From contig DAOMOP010000081.1 of the NCBI GenBank assembly GCA_035444405.1, positions 1 to 16,250 on the forward strand: DNA of 16,250 nt, given 5' to 3'. The notes below the pieces were generated by a model. That model saw only the letters and a program-made list of their open reading frames with translations. It searched no databases and was not told the DNA's origin. Numbering within the stretch: position 1 is the first letter of the stretch; every line of letters starts with the position of its first letter. Of this stretch, positions 6,163-12,038 are shown piece after piece. The position numbers and the translations under genes were made by a program. Source of the stretch: DAOMOP01 sp035444405. GTDB lineage: Bacteria; Pseudomonadota; Gammaproteobacteria; Burkholderiales; Rhodocyclaceae.

Positions 6163-7857
6163 ATGCTTTCGCGCATCCTGCAGCTGTCGATCATGATGGC
6201 GCTATGGTTCGCCTGCGGCGCCGGCGCCGCGGTCGTCGTCGATCCACCGGCACGCGTGGGGCGGCTCGCTCACGCCGAAGGCGGCGTCACGGTGCACAAC
6301 GCGACGCTCGGCCAGTGGGAGGAGGCCGTCGTCAACTGGCCGCTCACGAGCGGTGACGGTCTTGCGACCGGTGCCGATGGGCGCGCCGAGCTGCGGGTCG
6401 GATCGACGGCGCTGCGCCTCGACCACGACACGGAGGTGCGCATCGAACGGCTCGACGATCAGGCCTTCGTCGTGTGGCTCGAGCACGGCAGCGTCGCGCT
6501 GCGACTGCGCAGCGACGACGCCGCCGATCGGGTCGTCATCGACACCCGTGACGGCCGCGTGCTCGCGCATGAGCCGGGGCGTTACCGGGTCGACTACGCA
6601 CACGCGACGACGATGCTCGCGGCCGAGCACGGCCGCATCGCGTTCGTTGCCGATGACATGCGAATCGACGTCGCGCCGCGCGAACAGGCCACGATCTGGC
6701 GTGCCGGTGCAACGCACTATCGCACCGGCGCCGTGCCGCATGACGACTTCGCAGCCTGGGTGCTGGCGCGTGACCGCCGCGACGATGCCCTCGGGGCACC
6801 GCGCCATGTGTCGCCGCAGATGACCGGCGCCGAGGACCTCGCTGCCTACGGCGAGTGGCGCGAGGCGGGCAGCCACGGCGCGGTCTGGTATCCGCACCAC
6901 GTGCCGGTCGGCTGGGCCCCTTATCGTGACGGCCGCTGGGTCTGGGTCGAGCCGTGGGGCTGGACCTGGCTGGACGAGGCGCCGTGGGGCTTCGCACCGT
7001 TCCACTACGGCCGCTGGGCGAACATCGGATCGCGCTGGGCATGGGTGCCGGGAGCGTACACGGCGCGGCCGGTCTATGCGCCGGCTCTGGTGATGTGGAT
7101 CGGCTCACCGGGCTGGAGCATCCGCTTCTCGTTCGGCCATGCACCGGCCATCGGATGGTTTCCGCTCGGTCCGCGCGACGTGTTCGTGCCGCGCTTTCAC
7201 GCGAGCCCGCGCTTCGTGCACAAGGTCAACGTCGCCCACGTCACGAATGTCACCGAGGTGGTGCGCACCGTGCGCGACCCGCAACGGGCACGCTTCGCTT
7301 TCCGCGATCACCGCGACGCCGTCACGGTCGTGCCGCTCGATACGCTCGTGCACGCTCGCCGGATCGCGCGCAGTGGGCTGCGCGAGCCGCTGCGCGCAAT
7401 GCGTGGCGCGCAGCTGACGACGCGCGTGCCGGCATTCGAGCGTCACGGCCGCGCGCCTCGGCGCCGCGATGCGACGCCGCCGCCGTCGTGGCGCAGTCAG
7501 CGTTCGCACCGGCAGCAGGAATTCAGGGGGACGCCACACATGAAGGACGGCGACGCGCCGAGGGCGCACAATCCACGCTCGGCCGAACCCGACCGACGCG
7601 AGCTGCGGCACCCGGTGTGGCGCAGCGAGGGCGCCGCGTTGGCGCGGCCGAGTCGCGGCTGGGAAGGGCGTGGTGAACGCGCCGAACGTCAGAACCGCTT
7701 GCTACCGCAACGTGACGGCCGCCGCGACTGGCGCCCGGCCACATCGCGTCGCGACGCCGGGATGACACACCGGGCCCGTGGGCGCGACACCGAGCGGGCC
7801 GGACAGGCCCGCTCGGTGCGCGACCGACGTGGGCATGAGCTGCGCACCGCTCAGTGA
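6163..7857 (+). CDS. Exported FecR-domain/DUF6600 protein with basic C-terminal tail
   Basis: This 564-residue protein starts with a signal peptide (1-23, ending GAGA). Residues 35-175 have the beta-rich pattern of a FecR-like domain: a strand (GVTVHNATLG), then GDGLATGADGRAELRVGST (65-83), then MLAAEHGRIAFVADD. Residues 229-340 form a Trp-rich block with WAPYRDGRWVWVEPWGWTW (251-269) and APWGFAPFHYGRWA (273-286), the DUF6600 signature. Proteins of this kind are thought to be periplasmic or surface-associated; no reaction is known. Unlike classical FecR anti-sigma partners it has no internal membrane helix and no sigma factor next door. Residues 420-564 are Arg-rich and probably disordered. 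AAGGAG about 9 bases before the ATG supports the start. The stop overlaps the convergent ybaK-like gene by 7 bases. Confidence 0.85.
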   Translation: MLSRILQLSIMMALWFACGAGAAVVVDPPARVGRLAHAEGGVTVHNATLGQWEEAVVNWPLTSGDGLATGADGRAELRVGSTALRLDHDTEVRIERLDDQAFVVWLEHGSVALRLRSDDAADRVVIDTRDGRVLAHEPGRYRVDYAHATTMLAAEHGRIAFVADDMRIDVAPREQATIWRAGATHYRTGAVPHDDFAAWVLARDRRDDALGAPRHVSPQMTGAEDLAAYGEWREAGSHGAVWYPHHVPVGWAPYRDGRWVWVEPWGWTWLDEAPWGFAPFHYGRWANIGSRWAWVPGAYTARPVYAPALVMWIGSPGWSIRFSFGHAPAIGWFPLGPRDVFVPRFHASPRFVHKVNVAHVTNVTEVVRTVRDPQRARFAFRDHRDAVTVVPLDTLVHARRIARSGLREPLRAMRGAQLTTRVPAFERHGRAPRRRDATPPPSWRSQRSHRQQEFRGTPHMKDGDAPRAHNPRSAEPDRRELRHPVWRSEGAALARPSRGWEGRGERAERQNRLLPQRDGRRDWRPATSRRDAGMTHRARGRDTERAGQARSVRDRRGHELRTAQ

Positions 7858-8336
7858 TGCCGCCATTGATGCTCGCCGAAGTGCATGTGATCGGCGCGCT
7901 CCATCATCGCCATGAAGTCGTCGCGGCTCATCTGGATGAGCTGCTCGTGGTCGCCCCCCTCGAAGTAGATCTCGGGATAGTCGGCCAGGCTGTCGTCGAC
8001 GATCATGCGCATGCCATAGGCCGCGCCGACCGGCGGGATCGCGCCGAGCTCGCAGTCCTCGAACAGTCTGGCGATCTCGTCCTCGGTGGCGAGTCGCAGC
8101 TTGCAGTTCAGCGTCTTGCTCAGGCGGCCAAGCTGTACGTGGTGGGTCGACGGCAGCACGGCCATCAGGTAGCCGTTGTTCTCGTCCTCGAGCACCACCG
8201 TCTTGGCGAGGCACTTGCCCGGAATGTGCGCGAGCTGGGCCGTCTCCATGCTGTTGTGGGAATGCGGATGCGTCAGCACGTCGTAGCGCAGACCGCGTTG
8301 ATTCATGTAGTCCTGTACCTTTGATGCGATTGCCAT
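7851..8336 (-). CDS. YbaK/EbsC-type aminoacyl-tRNA deacylase
   Basis: This 161-residue protein matches the single-domain YbaK/prolyl-tRNA-synthetase-associated family, which clears mischarged tRNAs in trans. Landmarks are THPHSHNSMETAQLAHIPG (22-40), the LAKTVVLED strand with the likely catalytic K45 (43-51), MAVLPSTHHV (58-67), LGAIPPVGAAYG (97-108) and PEIYFEGGDHEQLIQMS (121-137). The same pattern also occurs as the N-terminal half of deacylase-HDOD fusions, but no HDOD domain is present here. The tRNA substrate (Cys-, Ala- or other mischarged tRNA) cannot be told by eye. Two ATGs are possible; I chose 8336 because GGGAGA lies 6 bases before it, while it almost touches the one at 8342. The extreme C-terminus is His-rich (five His in the last 12 residues). 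It is the last gene of the minus-strand run, after a 224-base gap. Confidence 0.88.
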   Translation of the reverse strand: MAIASKVQDYMNQRGLRYDVLTHPHSHNSMETAQLAHIPGKCLAKTVVLEDENNGYLMAVLPSTHHVQLGRLSKTLNCKLRLATEDEIARLFEDCELGAIPPVGAAYGMRMIVDDSLADYPEIYFEGGDHEQLIQMSRDDFMAMMERADHMHFGEHQWRHH

Positions 8337-8457
8337 GGTCATTCTCCCGGTGTGTCGCTCCGGGCGTTTGCTGCTGTTGTTCTCGCCCCGTGTTCGCGGC
8401 CGCCGCAGCGGTCCGCCGATCCTCCCTGAAGCGACCCCCATAGTCGCCTGCACACTC

Positions 8458-8463
8458 ATTTTA
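8458..8463 (-). promoter_or_regulatory. Possible -10 element (TAAAAT) upstream of the ybaK-like gene
   Basis: On the minus strand TAAAAT stands out in an otherwise G+C-rich 224-base gap between the thioredoxin-like and ybaK-like genes. It would leave a leader of about 115 bases. The matching -35 position reads CTGCAG, which is poor, so this is weak evidence that ybaK has its own promoter. Confidence 0.2.
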
Positions 8464-8560
8464 GGACGTCGCACGCGGCTCTGCAGGCGATCGGGCCACT
8501 CCGCGCGCACGTACGGGGCGGCCCGGCCGTGATCGGTGCGCCCGAGCCGGTCGACAGTGC

Positions 8561-8965
8561 TCAGGTCCGGTCGCGCTGCGCGTCCTCGAGCAGCAGGCAG
8601 CCGAGCGCGGCGGCGGCCTGCCACTGCGCATCCGCCACACACGCAGCCGCCCGTGCGCGCGCTTCGTCGGGGCTCAGCGCGGCCAGCGTGTCGATGGCAC
8701 GGCGCAGATGCACCGGCTGCGGCAACATCGTGCCGTAGAACAGCACCGACTCACCGCGCTGGATCAGTATGGTGGGAAAGTTCTCGACCTCGAGATCGCC
8801 GACCCGCTCGGCGTCGGCCTCGACGTCGATCCAGTGGAACGCCGCATCGGACCGCTCGCGCGCGAGGCCGTCGAAGGCGCTGCGATATTCGCGGCAGACA
8901 CCACACCATTCGGCGCACAGGCAGACGACGAGCAGTTCGGACGGGGGGGTGTCGGAGGTGGACAT
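8561..8965 (-). CDS. Thioredoxin-like protein with WCGVC active site
   Basis: This 134-residue cytoplasmic protein has a thioredoxin fold: VVCLCAEWCGVCREYRSAF (13-31) contains the CxxC redox pair C21/C24, DVEADAERVGDLEVENFPT (47-65) carries the cis-proline P64, and LIQRGESVLFYGTM follows. WCGVC replaces the classic WCGPC; Val in that position usually shifts redox potential, which suggests a role other than general disulfide reductant. Residues about 86-134 form an Ala/Arg-rich helical extension beyond a minimal thioredoxin. No signal peptide is seen. The ribosome site is weak. It follows the glutathionyl-hydroquinone reductase gene by 64 bases on the same strand, so co-transcription and a joint thiol role are plausible. 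The physiological partner is unknown. Confidence 0.85.
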   Translation of the reverse strand: MSTSDTPPSELLVVCLCAEWCGVCREYRSAFDGLARERSDAAFHWIDVEADAERVGDLEVENFPTILIQRGESVLFYGTMLPQPVHLRRAIDTLAALSPDEARARAAACVADAQWQAAAALGCLLLEDAQRDRT

Positions 8966-9029
8966 CGGGATTCCGTGGTCGGGGCCGCGCGCGGTGCGCT
9001 GGCGCGCCGGGCGCGTGTCGTGAAACGCT

Positions 9030-10037
9030 TCAGTCGCAGCGGGTCAGCGGCGCGGGCGCTCCGAAGCGGTCGCGGTCGTGCGCGGCCTCGAGGGTCAGCC
9101 GCGGCCCGCAGGCAACGATGCGGGTCGGATTGATCATGTGGTGGCTGTAATAATAGTGCCGCTTGATGTGGTCGAAGTGTACGGTTTGCGCGACGCCGGG
9201 GAGCTGGTACAGCTCACGCAGATAGTTCGAGAGGTTCGGGAAATCCGCGATGCGCTGCCTGTTGCACTTGAAATGGCCGACGTAGACGGCATCGAAGCGC
9301 ACCAGCGTCGTGAATAGCCGCCAGTCGGCTTCGGTGAGCCGGTCGCCGACCAGATAACGCTGTGCCGCCAGGCGCGCCTCGATGTCGTCGAGCGCGGCGA
9401 AAAGGCGCTCGAAGGCCTTCTCGTAGGCGGCCTGCGTCGTCGCGAAACCGCAGCGGTAGACGCCGTTGTTGATGTTTTCGTAGATGTAGTCGTTGAGCGC
9501 ATCGATCGTCGCGCGGTGCGCGCGGGGATAGAAATCGAGCCGGTTGCCGGTCAGCCCGTCGAAGGCCGAATTGAACATCCGGATGATGTCGGCCGATTCG
9601 TTGCTGACGATGGTGTCGCGTTCGACGTCCCACAGCACCGGCACCGTCACCCGTCCGGTGTGGTCGGGGCGCGCGCGCTGGTAGAGCTCGTAAAGGTGTC
9701 GTGCGCCGTGCAACGGATCGCGATTGAGCTCGAAATTTCCCGAAAATGTCCAGCCCCGCTCGAGCATTTCGGGATCGGTGACGGAAAGACCGACGTGTGC
9801 TTCCAGGCCCTTCAGGTGGCGCAGGATCAACGTGCGGTGCGCCCACGGGCAGGCATACGACACGTACAGGTGATAGCGTCGGCTCGCCGCCGGGAACGCG
9901 CGGGCCCCGTCGGGAGCGGCCGTGCCGTCTGCGGTGATCCAGTCGCGGAACGGTGCCGCCTCGCGAACGAATTCCCCGTCCGTCGAAGCGGTGTCGTACC
10001 AGTCCGTGTGCCACTTGCCGTTCTTCAGAAGTCCCAT
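9030..10037 (-). CDS. yqjG: Glutathionyl-hydroquinone reductase (xi-class glutathione S-transferase)
   Basis: This 335-residue enzyme reduces glutathionyl-hydroquinones back to hydroquinones using glutathione, a detoxification step in the cytoplasm. The N-terminal block GLLKNGKWHTDWYDT, the catalytic SYACPWAHRTLILRHLKGLE (60-79, C63 nucleophile, same position as in E. coli YqjG), SVTDPEMLERGWTFSG (84-99), VPVLWD...IVSNESADIIRMFN (131-155) and the C-terminal HYYYSHHMINPTRIVACGP (295-313) together identify the xi class. The length is typical. The Met start directly precedes the conserved GLLKNGKW, with a modest GCAGG upstream. It lies 46 bases downstream of the SDR gene on the same strand, with a small hairpin between them. 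I am sure of the family; the natural quinone substrate is not visible. Confidence 0.96.
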   Translation of the reverse strand: MGLLKNGKWHTDWYDTASTDGEFVREAAPFRDWITADGTAAPDGARAFPAASRRYHLYVSYACPWAHRTLILRHLKGLEAHVGLSVTDPEMLERGWTFSGNFELNRDPLHGARHLYELYQRARPDHTGRVTVPVLWDVERDTIVSNESADIIRMFNSAFDGLTGNRLDFYPRAHRATIDALNDYIYENINNGVYRCGFATTQAAYEKAFERLFAALDDIEARLAAQRYLVGDRLTEADWRLFTTLVRFDAVYVGHFKCNRQRIADFPNLSNYLRELYQLPGVAQTVHFDHIKRHYYYSHHMINPTRIVACGPRLTLEAAHDRDRFGAPAPLTRCD

Positions 10038-10061
10038 GCTTGCCTGCCCGCTTGTTGCAAT

Positions 10062-10077
10062 GCCCGACCGCTCGGGC
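10062..10077. repeat. Small hairpin between the SDR and yqjG genes
   Basis: GCCCGA (10062-10067) and TCGGGC (10072-10077) are exact complements around a 4-base loop. No long T run follows on the minus strand, so as a terminator it would be weak; it may instead tune expression of the downstream gene within the operon. Confidence 0.35.
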
Positions 10078-10083
10078 GACGCG

Positions 10084-10785
10084 CTACCATGCCAGCGGCT
10101 GGCGGTCGCGGAAGAAATCGCCGCTCGGTCCGTCGGCCGGCAGCGTCGCCAGCCAGACGATGGTGTCGGCGCCTTCGTCGGCTGATCGTGGTGCGTCGGG
10201 GCCGCCGAGATCGGTCCTGCACCAGCCCGGGCAGACCGAATTGACCTTGACCGCGGTGTCGGCCAGCTCGACCGCCAGGATGCGCGTCACCGCATTCACC
10301 GCGGTCTTAGAGATGCGATAGGCCGGCACGCCCGCCTGCATGTCGGCGAGCTGGCCCAGGCCGGAGGCGAGATTGACGATGCGGCCCGCCTCGCTGCGCA
10401 GCAACATGGGCATCAGTGCCTGCGTCACGCGCAGCACCCCGAACAGATTCGTCTCGAGCGTCGCGCGCAGCGTGTCGAGCGGCAGATCGAGCAGACTGCT
10501 TTGATATCGCTCGAGCGACACGCCGGCGTTGTTGATCAGCACGTCGAGATGGTCAAAGCGCGCCGCGAGCCGATCGCGCATCGCCTGTACCGAGCGATCG
10601 TCGTCGACGTCGAGCGCGCAGGCTTCGAAGGCGTGCCCGCGTGCGGCCAGCTCGGCGGCGAGCGGCTCGAGCGCAGCGACGTTGCGCGCGGTGCCGACGA
10701 CATGGAGCCCGTCGGCACAGAGCCTGCGCGCCGTGGCGCGGCCGAGACCGCGGCTCGCTCCGGTGATGACGCAAAGACGGGGCAT
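10084..10785 (-). CDS. Short-chain dehydrogenase/reductase, carbonyl-reductase-like
   Basis: This 233-residue cytoplasmic oxidoreductase has a full classical SDR set: TGASRGLG cofactor loop (8-15), R34 after the second strand (GTARN), DV at 59-60, NNAG (85-88), N113, S141, and YRISK with Y156 and K160. The stretch from VNSVCPGWCRTDLGG (181-195) to GADTIVWLATLP (205-216) resembles carbonyl-reductase-like SDRs. The basic residue after the second strand suggests NADP(H) rather than NAD(H), which is inference. The start lies 10 bases after the stop of the DUF2789 gene, whose stop overlaps a GAAGG-type ribosome site. The tight spacing indicates one transcript with DUF2789 and probably with yqjG. 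The substrate is unknown. Confidence 0.92.
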   Translation of the reverse strand: MPRLCVITGASRGLGRATARRLCADGLHVVGTARNVAALEPLAAELAARGHAFEACALDVDDDRSVQAMRDRLAARFDHLDVLINNAGVSLERYQSSLLDLPLDTLRATLETNLFGVLRVTQALMPMLLRSEAGRIVNLASGLGQLADMQAGVPAYRISKTAVNAVTRILAVELADTAVKVNSVCPGWCRTDLGGPDAPRSADEGADTIVWLATLPADGPSGDFFRDRQPLAW

Positions 10786-10795
10786 CGGTGAACCT

Positions 10796-11029
10796 TCAGC
10801 CGCGCAGGCTCGCGTTCAGCTGGTCGATCACCTCGGCCCAGTCCGCATCCTCGAGGATTTCCTCACGCAGGAACGCCGATTGCGCCGGCGTCCAGAACGG
10901 CGCGTCGGCGAGTTGCACACTTTCCGGTAGCGGTGAATGCGTCGCGATGAAACGCTCGATCGCATCCGGTTCGGATGCCAGTCCCAGCTGGGCGAAGAGG
11001 TTCTTCATCGAGTGGATCGGGGCTTCCAT
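10796..11029 (-). CDS. DUF2789 family small protein
   Basis: This 77-residue protein matches DUF2789: IHSMKNLFAQLGL (5-17), AIERFIATHSPLP (23-35), LADAPFWTPAQSAFLREEIL (40-59), then DADWAEVIDQLNASLR to the end. It is soluble and all-helical by appearance, with no catalytic motif. I know no established function for the family. AGGAG lies about 9 bases before the ATG. It heads the minus-strand run that continues with the SDR gene 10 bases on, and its upstream region is shared with the divergent response regulator. Confidence 0.9.
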   Translation of the reverse strand: MEAPIHSMKNLFAQLGLASEPDAIERFIATHSPLPESVQLADAPFWTPAQSAFLREEILEDADWAEVIDQLNASLRG

Positions 11030-11167
11030 GATCTCGGGCTCCTCGTGTTCTGAGTGGCTTGGGTCGCCGCTCGAAACGGCGACGGACCTGCTGCTACCTT
11101 CGGCGCGACGTGCGCGATTGTCAAGCTGCGCGCAACGGCTGGCCGCGCCGAGGCGCCGTATCCATCG

Positions 11168-11184
11168 CTTGCGGTGGCCGCAAG
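11168..11184. repeat. Perfect 7-bp inverted repeat, 3-base loop
   Basis: CTTGCGG (11168-11174), TGG, CCGCAAG (11178-11184). It lies midway in the divergent gap and no T run follows on either strand, so an operator is a better reading than a terminator. The role is unknown. Confidence 0.35.
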
Positions 11185-11318
11185 TTCAGCGGCGGCAGCG
11201 CGCGTGTGCGCCGGTGATCGGGACGTGGCGACGAAGCTCCGGTGGCAACCGGTCCCCGCGATGGGGACTCGGTCGGGAACGCAACTCCATGGCCGGGTGT
11301 CGACTACTTGATGACAGC

Positions 11319-11347
11319 TTGGTAGGCGTGCCATGGTTGGGTAAGAT
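11319..11347 (+). promoter_or_regulatory. Candidate sigma-70 promoter for the response regulator/kinase operon
   Basis: TTGGTA (11319-11324) and TAAGAT (11342-11347) are separated by exactly 17 bases and each matches four of six consensus positions. Transcription would start near 11355, giving a leader of about 30 bases that carries AAGGAAG (11371-11377), seven bases before the ATG at 11385. Confidence 0.45.
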
Positions 11348-11384
11348 GGGACCCGCCGGGGCAGCGACCAAAGGAAGTCACGAC

Positions 11385-12026
11385 ATGATGGTGCGTATCG
11401 CATTGGCCGATGATCACCGGATGTTCCGCGAGGCGCTCAAAGCAATGCTCGAGACCGATCCGGACGTCGCGGTGGTCATCGAGGCCGAAAGCGGGGCCGA
11501 GCTGCTCGATGCGGTCGTCCACAAGGCCGTCGACGTCGCCTGCGTCGATATCGCAATGCCCGACATGAACGGCGTCGAAGCCACGCGCCGCTTGCGCGAG
11601 CTGTGTCCCGCGCTGAAGGTGGTCGGCCTGTCGGCATACTCGGATCGGCACTTCGTGCTCGAGCTGCTCGACGCGGGGGCGAGTGCCTATGTCACCAAGA
11701 CCGAAGGCAGCGACGAGCTGTTGCGCGCGATCCGCAACGTGCGCGCCGGTCGCACCTATCTGTCGCCCGATGTCGCGGCGACGGTCACCGATGTGCTGCG
11801 CGACCGCAGCCCGACCGCCGGCGGCCGTCCGCTGCTGTCGGCGCGCGAACGCCAGGTGCTGGCGTTGATCAGCGAGGGCCTGACTTCGCCGGAAATCGGC
11901 GAGCGTCTGCACCTGGCCTCGTCGACCGTCGAAGTGCATCGCCGCAACATCATGCGCAAGCTCGATCTGCACAGCGTCGCAGAGCTCACCAAGTATGCGA
12001 TCAGAATAGGCTTGACGGTTGCATAG
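11385..12026 (+). CDS. NarL/FixJ-type response regulator (receiver plus LuxR-type HTH)
   Basis: This 213-residue protein is a cytoplasmic transcription regulator. The receiver domain (about 3-120) has the acidic pair D9/D10, phospho-acceptor D55 in ACVDIAMPDMNG, S83 and K105, so all key residues are present. A short linker leads to the LuxR-type helix-turn-helix, starting LLSARERQVLALISEGLTSP (150-169) and continuing through a recognition helix with SSTVEVHRRNIMRKLDL. The frame is open upstream to 10788, but AAGGAAG sits 7 bases before the ATG at 11385 and the domain begins right there. The hybrid kinase gene follows after 12 bases, so the two form an operon and very likely a cognate pair. 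The nearby polysaccharide co-polymerase gene is a candidate target. Confidence 0.94.
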   Translation: MMVRIALADDHRMFREALKAMLETDPDVAVVIEAESGAELLDAVVHKAVDVACVDIAMPDMNGVEATRRLRELCPALKVVGLSAYSDRHFVLELLDAGASAYVTKTEGSDELLRAIRNVRAGRTYLSPDVAATVTDVLRDRSPTAGGRPLLSARERQVLALISEGLTSPEIGERLHLASSTVEVHRRNIMRKLDLHSVAELTKYAIRIGLTVA

Positions 12027-12038
12027 GCGGATTGTGCG

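Larger units (their letters stand above)
11030..11384. other. 355-base divergent intergenic region
   Basis: This region separates DUF2789 (minus) from the response regulator (plus). I see no gene in it. It holds a candidate sigma-70 promoter at 11319-11347 for the plus-strand operon and a short perfect inverted repeat at 11168-11184, both listed separately. The minus-strand promoter for DUF2789 was not identified. Confidence 0.5.

Noticed and set aside
10788..11384. N-terminal extension of the response regulator frame back to 10788
   Set aside because: The receiver starts at the ATG at 11385, which has a good ribosome site and an upstream promoter candidate; the extension overlaps the DUF2789 gene and has no domain.
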